Shown: positions 47,661 to 55,614, counted from the first letter of the stretch. The stretch: 64,000 nt of DNA from Bradyrhizobium japonicum USDA 6 (GCF_000284375.1 NC_017249.1:1426001-1490000), one strand, 5' to 3'. A program made the numbers and translations. Notes: generated by a model not told the origin, from the letters alone.

Positions 47661-50173
47661 GCCTGAACGATTTGCAAGGCTGGCTCGTTGCTGAAGGTCT
47701 GCGCGAGGACCTCGATCAATTGACCCTACATACTGTCGTGGCTGAACTGGACAATATTGTACCGCCCACCGACAAGGCTGCCTCATTCGACTGGCCTCGG
47801 CTTTTGCTGGCAGGAAGCATACTCGCGCAGTCGGATCAACGGACCTATCAAGACGCAGCGCTTCGTATCGCCACTGCGGCAATCACGCTCTCCGACAGTG
47901 AGGCCATCAAAGATTCCGGCGCGGTTCTCTTAGGAAAGTTATCAAATTTTCGTGCGGTTTCGCTCGCGACCGAACGCGGGTTGCTCACTGCCGACGTTGA
48001 GGGACGGCTAGGGATGGCGTTGCGTATCGAAGCGCAGCGCCGCCAGATGGATCAGTCGATTCTAGTCCAATCCAGTGGGCGATGGATTCAGGTCAATGAC
48101 TTCCAACAGCGTTTCTGGAGCCAGGCTGACAATTACCAATGGCTTTCGGCATCCGCTCCGACAGCATCCGGTAAGACGTTCTTGGTCTTACAATGGCTGA
48201 TCGACCAAATCCGATCGACCGAGATGCATGTCGCTGTCTATTTGGCGCCGACAAGGGCGCTCGTTGCTGAGATCGAAGCAAATCTGGTCTCACTGCTCGG
48301 AGCCCGCAGCGGCATAGAAGTCTCGTCGCTTCCGATACGGGAAAAGCACGACAAAGCCCACGAAGGCGGTTCACGCGCTATCTTTGTGCTGACGCAGGAG
48401 CGCATGCACCTGCTGGCTAACGCCATTGGCGGCGCCTTCAAGGTCGACCTGCTCGTTGTCGACGAGGCACATAAGATCGGGGACAATCAACGCGGCGTCA
48501 TCCTTCAGGATGCCATAGAGCGCGCCAGTCGCTCCAATCGCACGCTTAAGCTCGTCTTCATCAGTCCTGCCACCCAAAACCCGCAGGAGCTTCTTGCAGA
48601 CGCTCCGGAAGGAGCTCACACCGCGTCGTTTGAAAGTGACGTTCCAACTGTGCTTCAAAATCTCATCGTGGCCGAGCAGGTGCCGCGTAAGCCAAAACTA
48701 TGGAAATTGTCGGCACGCAAACACGCGTCCTTGTTGCCGCTTGGTGTGGTCCAGCTCGGCAGCAGCCCGGGCTCGCTAAAGAAAAGGCTGGCATTCATCG
48801 CCGCTGCAGCTGGAGAGCGCGGCGGGACACTTGTCTACGCAAATCGCGCCTCCGATTCCGAAGACATCGCCGATCTCATCAGTCAGCTGATACCGGAAGT
48901 GCCATCTGACCCTGAATTGCTTGAGCTTGCAGATTTGGCACGCAAAGGCGTTCACCCACGCTACAGGCTCGCGCCGCTGGTCGAGCGCGGCGTAGCCTTT
49001 CACTACGGCAATATGCCGTCACTCATCCGCTCGGAGGTCGAGCGGCTGTTCCGCTCAGGCAAGATTCGATTCCTTGTCTGTACCTCGACGCTCATCGAAG
49101 GCGTCAATCTGTCTTGCCGAACCATTGTGCTGCGCGGCCCAAGAAAGGGCGTCGGACATCCGATGGAAGCGCACGATTTCTGGAACCTTGCCGGCCGTGC
49201 TGGCCGATGGGGTGATGAATTCCAGGGAAACATCATCTGCATCGATCCTCAGGACGCACAGGCTTGGCCTGATGGCGTTCCCGAGCGGGCTCGGTTCCCC
49301 ATCAAGCGCGAAAGCGACGCCGTGATCGAGCAAGGAGAGAGCCTTGCGGATTATCTGGACCGCCGAGCAACAACTGATTTAGCCGAGTTCGAGGATCCCA
49401 ACCAATTCGAGCAGGTCGCTTCATATCTGCTCGCTACATTTTTACGGCAGGGATCAATCGCACAATCCAGCCTCGCCAAGCGCCACAATCCGGCGATCAT
49501 CGAGCGGCTTGAAGCGAGCCTTGCCAATATCGCCGCGCAGATCGCGGTAGGTCCAGATATTGCGGCCCGACATCCGGGCGTTAGCGCCTTGGGCATGCAG
49601 CGCCTCCTCGAGGCATTCCGCAATTACAAAGGTGATGTCGAAAATCTATTGCCGGCCGCCGTCGATAGCCAGGATAGCTATGATCGCTTCGTGACGATCA
49701 TGCGTCGGATCAACCAGTATTTGTTTCCGGCGTTCACGCCAGACGGGATCATTCCACTTCACGCTCTGATCGTCGTGCAATGGCTAAAGGGCTTCTCTCT
49801 GTCTCGAATGATCGAGCGGAATATCGACTACCACCGTAGGAACGGCCGGTCATTCAAGCTGCCGGTCCTGATCCGCAGCACGATGGAGATGGTCGAACAA
49901 ATCGCGCGGTTTCGGGCGCCGAAGTATTTGTCCGCCTATGTCGACGTACTCAATATGCATCTAGCTGCAATAGGACGGGAAGACCTGATCGATGGTGATG
50001 TCGATATAGGAACGCAGCTCGAATTCGGCGTTTCTTCACGGACCTTACTGTCGCTGATCGAGCTCGGATTGTCTCCATTGTCTTGCGACGCGATTGATTG
50101 TCTTTTCGATTGTCCCAGTAGCTCAATCGCGACAGATGCTTCCAGATTCGTCGGCGTATCGCCAACGATATAG
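47657..50173 (+). CDS. hamB: Hachiman HamB-like DEAD/DEAH-box helicase
   Basis: The 838-residue superfamily 2 helicase starts at an ATG overlapping the hamA stop. Motif I APTASGKT is at 167-174, Ia LAPTRAL near 197-203, II VDEAH at 268-272, III SPAT at 303-306, V region TSTLIEGVNL near 477-485 and VI GRAGR at 513-517; all are intact. A C-terminal region of about 300 residues has no recognised domain. In Hachiman systems HamB senses DNA damage or phage DNA with HamA and releases its nuclease. The partner here is broken, so this helicase may be idle, act alone, or use the shortened HamA. Base composition is lower in GC than in core genes. Confidence 0.85.
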   Translation: MSLNDLQGWLVAEGLREDLDQLTLHTVVAELDNIVPPTDKAASFDWPRLLLAGSILAQSDQRTYQDAALRIATAAITLSDSEAIKDSGAVLLGKLSNFRAVSLATERGLLTADVEGRLGMALRIEAQRRQMDQSILVQSSGRWIQVNDFQQRFWSQADNYQWLSASAPTASGKTFLVLQWLIDQIRSTEMHVAVYLAPTRALVAEIEANLVSLLGARSGIEVSSLPIREKHDKAHEGGSRAIFVLTQERMHLLANAIGGAFKVDLLVVDEAHKIGDNQRGVILQDAIERASRSNRTLKLVFISPATQNPQELLADAPEGAHTASFESDVPTVLQNLIVAEQVPRKPKLWKLSARKHASLLPLGVVQLGSSPGSLKKRLAFIAAAAGERGGTLVYANRASDSEDIADLISQLIPEVPSDPELLELADLARKGVHPRYRLAPLVERGVAFHYGNMPSLIRSEVERLFRSGKIRFLVCTSTLIEGVNLSCRTIVLRGPRKGVGHPMEAHDFWNLAGRAGRWGDEFQGNIICIDPQDAQAWPDGVPERARFPIKRESDAVIEQGESLADYLDRRATTDLAEFEDPNQFEQVASYLLATFLRQGSIAQSSLAKRHNPAIIERLEASLANIAAQIAVGPDIAARHPGVSALGMQRLLEAFRNYKGDVENLLPAAVDSQDSYDRFVTIMRRINQYLFPAFTPDGIIPLHALIVVQWLKGFSLSRMIERNIDYHRRNGRSFKLPVLIRSTMEMVEQIARFRAPKYLSAYVDVLNMHLAAIGREDLIDGDVDIGTQLEFGVSSRTLLSLIELGLSPLSCDAIDCLFDCPSSSIATDASRFVGVSPTI

Positions 50174-50563
50174 CGCCCGGGCAACCGGATCACGCGGCGC
50201 GAACATGGCTGGGTTACTGACTGCCGGCCGGTCATCACTCATTGAACACCAGCCGTCCGCCTTAATGCAGATCTCGACTCGAGCGTCCCTTTGCGCTCGA
50301 TACGGATTATTTGTCCCACCGTTGTGAGCTTCCGTCCATTTTGCCGCGTCGGAGGCCGTTAACTTGTCTGCATCATTCTCGCACTGCTTTGCGATCTGAA
50401 TCAGACGGTCGCGGGGAAAAGCATAGTATCTCACGGCATGGGGAAGCAGCGCGAGCGCAATGGCTGCTGCCAACGTGAGCTTGATCAATCTCAGCAAATG
50501 GCGCCCCAACCGGCAAACAAAACAGTAGAAGAATGCTCGACAGGCTTCACCTCGGGGCCGCAC
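50123..50563 (-). CDS. Membrane-anchored protein of unknown function
   Basis: The frame gives up to 146 residues from GTG 50563; the true start may be a TTG near 50486. One N-terminal hydrophobic helix (IKLTLAAAIALALLPHAV) is followed by FPRDRLIQIAKQCENDADKLTASDAAKWTEAH and ICIKADGWCSMSDDRP with three cysteines, ending in RWRYADESGSICRD. The composition is protein-like. Its 3' end overlaps the hamB 3' end by 51 bases on the opposite strand, which is odd and may reflect the insertion of the module. Confidence 0.6.
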   Translation of the reverse strand: MRPRGEACRAFFYCFVCRLGRHLLRLIKLTLAAAIALALLPHAVRYYAFPRDRLIQIAKQCENDADKLTASDAAKWTEAHNGGTNNPYRAQRDARVEICIKADGWCSMSDDRPAVSNPAMFAPRDPVARALYRWRYADESGSICRD

Positions 50564-50579
50564 GCTGCGCCAAGGTATT

Positions 50580-50816
50580 TCACCGCTTCACAGGCTCAGT
50601 CGGTTTCGCGGTATCCCATGGGCGTTTGCCGGACGCGTCACGATCCCATGGGCGCGCAACCGATGCTGATTTCTCTTCCAATACATCTTTAGCGCGTGCG
50701 GCCTTGATCTGGTCGCGAATTGACATTTCTGTTGCAGCAGGCGCTTGCTCGGCCGCTCGAACATTAGCACTGGATGACAAGAAGAGGATCGCGCCGACCA
50801 CCAAGATCTTTTCCAT
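50580..50816 (-). CDS. Small exported protein of unknown function
   Basis: The 78-residue product from ATG 50816 has a signal peptide (KILVVGAILFLSSSANVRA) and a charged mature part (TEMSIRDQIKAARAKDVLEEKSASVARPWDRDASGKRPWD). The repeated R/K-R-P-W-D is distinctive. A GTG at 50837 is an alternative start. It lies upstream of, and on the same strand as, the gene at 50123. Confidence 0.65.
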   Translation of the reverse strand: MEKILVVGAILFLSSSANVRAAEQAPAATEMSIRDQIKAARAKDVLEEKSASVARPWDRDASGKRPWDTAKPTEPVKR

Positions 50817-51112
50817 CAATGCCGATAGCACGATCACCCGTTGTTGTCCGATCTATCTTCGACCCCAGCGCGGAGCTAACAACAACGATCGCCTTCCACG
50901 CAACGCAGTCGACGCAGTGATAGTCACCCGAAGGCTGCCGTGCAGCTTACGCAGGTGTGCCAGGCTAGACAGCGGACTTTGAGATCCTCGTGCGGGCCGT
51001 CGGACCAGCAACCATTTTCTGCCACATCTCTTGTCCTCCATCACCGATCGAGGCTGCACAAGGGGCATCGGTCGCTGGCACATGGAACTCCCGTCTGTCT
51101 CCGGAGTGCGTC

Positions 51113-51358
51113 ATGACCCGGTACTATTTCGATCTCGTCGACGATGACGGCCTGTTCCTTGACGAGGAAGGTCTGGAACTTGCTGACTTTCGGGCGGCGC
51201 AGGTTGAGGCGGCAAAGTCATTGGCCGACATGGCACGGGATGCGACGTATGAATCTGGCAGTTCTTCAAAGCGCCATATGGCAATTGCGGTACGGGACGA
51301 CGCCGGTCCCGTGATGCATGTGGGGTTCGAATTTGGCGACGGAGGGCGGCAACAGTGA
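51113..51358 (+). CDS. DUF6894 family small protein (copy 1)
   Basis: The 81-residue protein starts at ATG 51113 after a CCGGAG site. TRYYFDLVDDDGLFLDEEGLELADFRAAQVEAAKSLADMARDA and the later AIAVRDDAGPVMHVGFEF are the DUF6894 pattern: a Y-F-D strand, D-E-E-G turn, long helix and two strands. Rhizobia carry many copies; no function is known. Two more copies lie at 57882 and 58599. Confidence 0.82.
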   Translation: MTRYYFDLVDDDGLFLDEEGLELADFRAAQVEAAKSLADMARDATYESGSSSKRHMAIAVRDDAGPVMHVGFEFGDGGRQQ

Positions 51359-51472
51359 CAGGGCCTATGGGTGCCGGCGTTGCTCCTCGATCCACCTTCG
51401 AGCATCCATGAGGTGGCCCCTCGTCGCGCCGCAATAGCGGTCAAGCGTCCGCCTCACGCTTGACTGCGCCGC

Positions 51473-51820
51473 CTACCTCTTTTTTGCCGACCCGAAATCC
51501 GGCTGCCAGGCGACCTCTTTCCGGCTGGGCTGTGCTGCGATCACCTTGGCTTTTTCCTTCTTCGGCTTCTTGGCTTCGCGATTGCCGCGTTGCTGTCCCT
51601 TGGCCATGACGTCCATCTCCTGTTGGGGTTCAAGTTCTTTCAGTTCGTCCGACTGCAGGATGCGCCCGCGAGGCGTGCAGACGCGGACATCCATGTAACC
51701 GTCGCGCAGCAGCTTTCGCGCGAGCCGCAGTGCAACGATCGCGCTGCCACGGCCGAGATTGGCGCTGCCATATTCGTTGGTCCCCATGACCAGGTAAGGC
51801 ACGCGCGTTGCCTTAGCCAT
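51473..51820 (-). CDS. Small basic protein, possible in-frame fusion
   Basis: The 115-residue protein starts at ATG 51820, which overlaps the end of the tiny membrane-protein gene by eight bases. The first 65 residues (YLVMGTNEYGSANLGRGSAIVALRLARKLLRDGYMDVRVCTPRGRIL) look like a small alpha/beta unit. The last 48 (AKGQQRGNREAKKPKKEKAKVIAA) are strongly basic and resemble a separate short rhizobial protein; an internal ATG at 51606 with AGGAG upstream could start it independently. No function is known. Confidence 0.68.
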   Translation of the reverse strand: MAKATRVPYLVMGTNEYGSANLGRGSAIVALRLARKLLRDGYMDVRVCTPRGRILQSDELKELEPQQEMDVMAKGQQRGNREAKKPKKEKAKVIAAQPSRKEVAWQPDFGSAKKR

Positions 51821-51911
51821 TGAGGATGGCCGCAGCACACACCAGAAGCAAAAGGAATAACGGAACGATCACCGGCGGGACCATCCATTCCGAGGCGCGA
51901 AAACGCGACAT
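51813..51911 (-). CDS. 32-residue membrane protein, EWxVPP family
   Basis: A complete small frame runs from ATG 51911 to TAA, with AGGAG six bases before the ATG. The peptide is MSRFRASEWMVPPVIVP followed by FLLLLVCAAAILNG: a short basic head, the E-W-x-V-P-P-x-x-V-P motif, and one hydrophobic helix. Its stop overlaps the start of the next gene by eight bases, so translation is coupled. A second member, frameshifted, is found at 61991-62091, which supports this being a real gene family. I know no name for it. Confidence 0.72.
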   Translation of the reverse strand: MSRFRASEWMVPPVIVPLFLLLLVCAAAILNG

Positions 51912-52166
51912 CGAGCGCTCCTGCAACTCTGTCGGCGGGAGCGCACGTGACCCTCAGTCACCGGTCGATGCCGTTGAGAAGTGCGGTGATGCGACAACCC
52001 TACGCCTGCGAGGCGCCAATAGCGAGTGCTAAAACGCAGTTCGGGCAAGGCTGCACTGCGACGTCAGCGCGCGGCAATGGCGAATGTGCTGGCTATTGCT
52101 CAATGACGGGCGCATGGTCGTCGCTGTCGGTCGGTTAGGGCCCCTCTTGCAAAAAGGCAGGCGTGC

Positions 52167-52433
52167 ATGACCATCCGCTCACGGCGAGAGACCGTCACGT
52201 TCAGACATCCGTTCCGAATCCGCGGCATCGAGCGGCTGCTGCCCGCCGGCGCCTACGAGGTCATCACTGATGAAGAAACGATCGAGAGTCTCACCTTCTC
52301 GGCCTATCGCCGCATCGCGACGATGATTATGGTGCCGGCGGAAGGCGTTCGCGACTCAATGGAGATGCTCTCGATCGGCTCAGTCGATCTCGCCAATGCG
52401 CAGGCTGCGGATGCGAGCGCCGCGCATGACTGA
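52167..52433 (+). CDS. Conserved small protein of unknown function
   Basis: The 88-residue soluble protein starts at ATG 52167. RETVTFRHPFRIRGIERLLPAGAYEVITDEETIESLTFSAYRRIATMIMVP is mostly beta and is a pattern I associate with small rhizobial proteins of unknown role. Its end overlaps the start of the next gene by eight bases, so the two are coupled. Confidence 0.75.
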   Translation: MTIRSRRETVTFRHPFRIRGIERLLPAGAYEVITDEETIESLTFSAYRRIATMIMVPAEGVRDSMEMLSIGSVDLANAQAADASAAHD

Positions 52434-52722
52434 CCATCCCGTAGATCTCGACAAGCATCGCGGCATGGCTGCGCAGAAGGCTACCGATCTGCGCCGCGCG
52501 CTGGCAGACGTCGAGGCCCATGTCAGGGAATTGCGTGAGCGGGAGGCCGAACTTGAACACCGCATGATGACGGTGCCCGCCGCTTCCTGGCCGGAGGCTG
52601 CGGTCAAGGCGCGGCACCTGCTCAACCTCTATGCCGCGAGCCTGCCCGCCGAGGATACGAGGCACCGGGCGCTGGTCGCGTCGTTGCTCGACGACTTCGT
52701 CCGGCTCTCGGGCGAGGACTGA
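52426..52722 (+). CDS. Small coiled-coil protein of unknown function
   Basis: The 98-residue soluble protein from ATG 52426 overlaps the preceding gene by eight bases. Residues about 12-50 form a charged coiled coil (QKATDLRRALADVEAHVRELREREAELEHRM), followed by an all-helical end (KARHLLNLYAASLPAEDTRHRALVASLLDDFVRL). No family is recognised. Confidence 0.75.
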   Translation: MTDHPVDLDKHRGMAAQKATDLRRALADVEAHVRELREREAELEHRMMTVPAASWPEAAVKARHLLNLYAASLPAEDTRHRALVASLLDDFVRLSGED

Positions 52723-52783
52723 CGGCAGAGCAACTCTCCGCACGCGCGATCGTGCCAGCAACGGTCACTTAAAGGAGGAAGCC

Positions 52784-53062
52784 ATGACGCTCACGAGCGG
52801 TCGCTACATCGGCCACGAATATGACCGGATGATCGTGCTGTTCTCGATGCAGGACGGCGGTAAGGAAATTCCCTGCGCGATCTCGACCACCGCGATGGAC
52901 TACCTTGAGCGCGGCCCGCAGGTCCGCCCCGAGCAGCGCGAAGCCCAATTCGTCCGCCTACGCGACCGCATCGAGGCCCGCGCCGCCAGCAAGTATCGAG
53001 CGACGGAACTTGAAGGAGATCCTCGGGGTATCGTGCTGCGCGGCATCGATTTCAGAACCTAA
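52784..53062 (+). CDS. DUF1488-like small protein
   Basis: The 92-residue protein starts at ATG 52784 with an AAAGGAGGAAGCC ribosome site. RMIVLFSMQDGGKEIPCAISTTAMDYLE matches DUF1488, a small beta-rich family of unknown role common in proteobacteria. The C-terminal part (RDRIEARAASKYRATELEG) is helical. It follows the two coupled small genes at 52167-52722 and may belong to the same transcript. Confidence 0.78.
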   Translation: MTLTSGRYIGHEYDRMIVLFSMQDGGKEIPCAISTTAMDYLERGPQVRPEQREAQFVRLRDRIEARAASKYRATELEGDPRGIVLRGIDFRT

Positions 53063-53076
53063 CAACATGCCATGTC

Positions 53077-53226
53077 GTGATCTGGGAATCGTTTAGGCGA
53101 ATTCTTCACAAGTTGGCCCCGGCGCCCGATAACTCGCCCAGCAGCGACGGACAGGCCGATGCTCAAGACAACGTCGATGCGTTCTGGACGTCGCAAGGAA
53201 CCCGTAAGCGACTGAAGGCCAGTTAA
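53077..53226 (+). CDS. Possible 49-residue protein
   Basis: A GTG-initiated frame 15 bases after the DUF1488 gene reads WESFRRILHKLAPAPDN, then a polar stretch, then VDAFWTSQGTRKRLKAS. The composition is protein-like, but there is no ribosome site. Its TAA shares the TTAA sequence with the stop of the converging gene at 53223. This is a weak candidate. Confidence 0.35.
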   Translation: MIWESFRRILHKLAPAPDNSPSSDGQADAQDNVDAFWTSQGTRKRLKAS

Positions 53227-53426
53227 CGATCAATAGTTTTTCTTGAACGATCGACGCGGACGGCCCTGAACTCCGATGGTCCCTCGATCAAACGCTGCCT
53301 TCGCATCGCTTGATCATCGCCATTCGCAGAATTGTCCGCCCTCTCGTCTATAACTTTGCCAGCCAGGTGAGCGGCACGCGCGCGTTGGGTCAGAATGCGA
53401 TGATCACTCGTGCCCGTCTTCGTCAT
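53223..53426 (-). CDS. Small polar protein, RADxSA family (copy 1)
   Basis: The 67-residue protein starts at ATG 53426, eight bases after CAGGAG. It is hydrophilic: TQRARAAHLAGKVIDERADNSANGDD then MRRQRLIEGPSEFRAVRVDRSRKT. The product of 62714-62923 aligns over nearly all of it (LAGxVxDxRADxSA, RxQRLxxGPxEFRxVRVDRSxKT), so this is a genuine paralogous family. The function is unknown. Confidence 0.75.
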   Translation of the reverse strand: MTKTGTSDHRILTQRARAAHLAGKVIDERADNSANGDDQAMRRQRLIEGPSEFRAVRVDRSRKTIDR

Positions 53427-53557
53427 CTCGATCTCCTGGATTACAGACCGCGACTGAAATCTGGCAGCTACGCACCCCCGCTTTTGCTGCGTCGAACTCG
53501 GCGCAACCACCATGGCAATTAATCTATGGCAATAACGTTCCTCTACGCGCATTCCCG

Positions 53558-53836
53558 TTACGCGCGCTCCTTGCCGGCGATCTGCGGCAAGGGAGGCTTG
53601 CGCTCGGGAAGCTTCTTCTTCGGGGGCGCCGGCAGCAAACCTTCCCTGATGGCCTGCTTCCGAGCGAGCTTACGGGCCCGGCGAATAGCCTCGGATTTTT
53701 CGCGCGTCTTTCTTTCGGAAGGCTTTTCGTATGAGCGCCGCTGCTTCATTTCGCGAAAGACACCCTCGCGTTGCATCTTCTTCTTCAGAACACGAAGGGC
53801 CTGGTCGACATTGTTGTCGCGAACAAGTACCTGCAA
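53558..53836 (-). CDS. rpsU: Ribosomal protein bS21
   Basis: The 92-residue protein has the bS21 core [65 protein letters not shown]. The start is TTG 53836: this codon sits exactly where homologues begin M-Q-V-L-V, a GAGGA site lies upstream, and no ATG is in frame nearby. The C-terminal tail ([22 protein letters not shown]) is a proline/lysine-rich extension beyond the usual end. Its location among accessory genes suggests an extra copy rather than the main rpsU. Confidence 0.9.
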   Translation of the reverse strand: MQVLVRDNNVDQALRVLKKKMQREGVFREMKQRRSYEKPSERKTREKSEAIRRARKLARKQAIREGLLPAPPKKKLPERKPPLPQIAGKERA

Positions 53837-54129
53837 TTGACATTCCTCGCTGGGCTGCGAATGCGCAAGTCCTGCATGCAGCCAATTGCGCAGGAGTCTC
53901 GTGGCGATTGCGATGATGGGAGTGACGGCGTCTTCTTCCGCCGGCCTCGAACAAGCCGGTCTATGCGTCACGGCAATCAAGTTCGGTAGAGCAACGTGAC
54001 CACTGTCAGCCGCGCTGTCAATGGATAGAGCCGTTCCCACACGTCGTTTGGAGCCCCTCGATCGCAAAGGAACGTTCGCCCACACGCGCTCGTGTAGCAG
54101 CGCTCTCGGAAACAATTTTGAGTGTTGCC

Positions 54130-54157
54130 TTGCAAAAAGCCGAAAATGATATATATT
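54130..54157 (+). promoter_or_regulatory. Probable sigma-70-type promoter of the cold-shock gene
   Basis: TTGCAA (54130-54135), a 16-base spacer and TATATT (54152-54157) stand in an AT-rich stretch. Transcription from about 54164 would give a leader of roughly 120 bases before the cold-shock ATG, a length typical of cspA leaders. Confidence 0.55.
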
Positions 54158-54237
54158 AAAGAAATTCGATTAGCCGCTGTGCCTTGTTGAACGCGCCCGC
54201 GGGCTCCTTTTCCAAAGACATCGACGAAGTTGAAGTA

Positions 54238-54258
54238 ATCGCGTGCTCGTCACGCGAT
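54238..54258 (+). promoter_or_regulatory. Hairpin in the cold-shock gene leader
   Basis: A perfect eight-base stem, atcgcgtg / cacgcgat, surrounds a ctcgt loop, 18 bases before the GGAGA ribosome site of the cold-shock gene. It may form part of a temperature-sensitive leader fold; this is inference from position. Confidence 0.5.
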
Positions 54259-54286
54259 GCGCGCTCGTGCGCTTTGGAGAATGAAA

Positions 54287-54496
54287 ATGACGACAGGTAC
54301 TGTTAAGTGGTTCAACGGCCAAAAAGGCTTTGGATTTATCCAGCCGACCGACGGCAGCAATGATGTGTTCGTTCACATCAGCGCGGTCGAACGGGCTGGC
54401 CTTGCGGGTCTCGCCGAGGGCCAAAAGGTTAACTTTGAGGCCAAGACCGACAAGATGCGCGGCAAAGTGAGCGCCGAAAACCTCTCGCTGGCTTGA
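54287..54496 (+). CDS. Cold-shock protein (CspA family)
   Basis: The 69-residue RNA/DNA chaperone has the RNP1 and RNP2 motifs KGFGFI and VFVHI, with the opening [23 protein letters not shown] six bases upstream fixes ATG 54287; an ATG two codons earlier overlaps the ribosome site. It unfolds mRNA secondary structure, often under cold or stationary stress. It is divergent from rpsU, with a long leader carrying a hairpin. Confidence 0.95.
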   Translation: MTTGTVKWFNGQKGFGFIQPTDGSNDVFVHISAVERAGLAGLAEGQKVNFEAKTDKMRGKVSAENLSLA

Positions 54497-54539
54497 TTTG
54501 TCGACGTCGCTTTCACGGATGTACTGAAACGGCAGGCTG

Positions 54540-54576
54540 CCCGCTCGATCTTCGGATGGAGCGGGTTTTGTTTTTC
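54540..54576 (+). terminator. Rho-independent terminator with TTCG loop
   Basis: The arms cccgctcgatc and gatggagcggg (one mismatch) close a ttcg tetraloop and are followed by ttttgttttt. It stands 44 bases after the cold-shock stop codon. Confidence 0.88.
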
Positions 54577-54592
54577 ATAATGCGGGTTGAGG

Positions 54593-54835
54593 ATGATCGC
54601 CAGGAAATCGGCAGAGCCGTCGCCCGAAGGCATCGCGCGCTCGAACCGCAAGCGATTGGCCGCTGAAGACGGCGCGCGGGCATTGGCTGACGCGGAACGG
54701 CAGGCCATCGAGGTGCGAAAGAACATGGCGCGCCTCCGCGAGCTGCGTGAGGCCAAGGAAGTTGCCGACATCGCGTTTCGGGCATCGCTGCCTGCGCCCG
54801 CACCGACGAAGCGCAAAAACAGGTCGGCGCGATAG
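54593..54835 (+). CDS. Small charged helical protein of unknown function
   Basis: The 80-residue protein from ATG 54593 is mostly one long charged helix (RKRLAAEDGARALADAERQAIEVRKNMARLRELREAKEVADIAFRAS) with a basic tail (TKRKNRSAR). A TTG two codons earlier is an alternative start. This type of short helical protein is frequent in bradyrhizobial accessory regions. No function is known. Confidence 0.68.
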   Translation: MIARKSAEPSPEGIARSNRKRLAAEDGARALADAERQAIEVRKNMARLRELREAKEVADIAFRASLPAPAPTKRKNRSAR

Positions 54836-54890
54836 TCGAACTCGCGATCGCACGGCATCATCGTGAAACCGAATTGCACGGGCTGGGTGG

Positions 54891-55106
54891 ATGCCTAGAG
54901 TCAAAGCAGACGGCGGGGGAACGATCACTTTCATGCTTGCGCTTGGCGCAGCACGGCAGATGTGCAGGCTTACAACGACGTTTCAGACCGACAAGCAGGC
55001 CTTCAGTTATCTTCACAAATATCGAAAAGAATTCGAGCATATAGCCCGTGCGCGGCTCGCCTCCGGCGAGCTCGAAAACGGAATCGTCGTGCTCTCGATG
55101 CTCTAA
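54891..55106 (+). CDS. Small protein of unknown function
   Basis: The 71-residue frame starts at ATG 54891. ITFMLALGAARQMCRLTTTFQTDKQAFSYLHKYRKEFEHIARARLASGELENGIVVLSML is protein-like, with a helical middle rich in basic and aromatic residues. There is no clear ribosome site, and no family is recognised. Confidence 0.55.
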   Translation: MPRVKADGGGTITFMLALGAARQMCRLTTTFQTDKQAFSYLHKYRKEFEHIARARLASGELENGIVVLSML

Positions 55107-55120
55107 ATCGAGAGCGACGA

Positions 55121-55306
55121 TTATGCCCGGGAGTCTTTCGGCTTGGCTTCACGCGCCAATCGGGCCGCCTTCAGACGCTCGTGATTATCGTGCAGGGATT
55201 GCTGATCTTTCGCGTAATCGGTCATTGGTTTTTCTGTTCGCACCAATTTGAACGCGTTGTTCGCCTCCCGCAGATGCCGGGCAGCCTTCGCTTCGTTTTT
55301 CATCAT
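55121..55306 (-). CDS. Small basic protein of unknown function
   Basis: The 61-residue protein starts at ATG 55306 (or the adjacent ATG 55303) after TGGAGATC. It is hydrophilic and helical: KAARHLREANNAFKLVRTEK, then DNHERLKAARLAREAK. It has no recognised domain. It converges on the gene ending at 55106. Confidence 0.65.
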   Translation of the reverse strand: MMKNEAKAARHLREANNAFKLVRTEKPMTDYAKDQQSLHDNHERLKAARLAREAKPKDSRA

Positions 55307-55614
55307 TTTGATCTCCAGGAATTGGATCAGCGCCGGTCTGGGGCTCGGATATTCGCCATGACAGCCCAAGCGATATTTGCCGGGAGCGGATCAGCGTGAA
55401 CGCTCCGCTTTGCGCCAGATCTTTCGCGAGGTCTCAGCGCGTTGTCGAACAACGGCAAGCGGACGCTGCCTATAGTTATCAACGCTTTCGCGGGACGCAT
55501 GTTCCCGAGGGGCGAGCCGAAGCCCACGCCGCCGCTCGTCTGCCAGACGTTCAGCTAAAATGACAACCAAGTGTGGCGCCGCTCACGAGCTAAGCGCTTC
55601 CACCAGAACTCAGG
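55307..55614. other. Gene-free region
   Basis: I see no frame with a ribosome site and protein-like composition, and no repeat. The short frames present on both strands look like chance. Confidence 0.45.

Noticed and set aside
50965..51027. 20-codon minus-strand frame (MWQKMVAGPTAR...) behind a strong GGAGG
   Set aside because: The ribosome site is good, but the peptide is too short, has no features, and I found no second copy; conservation would be needed.
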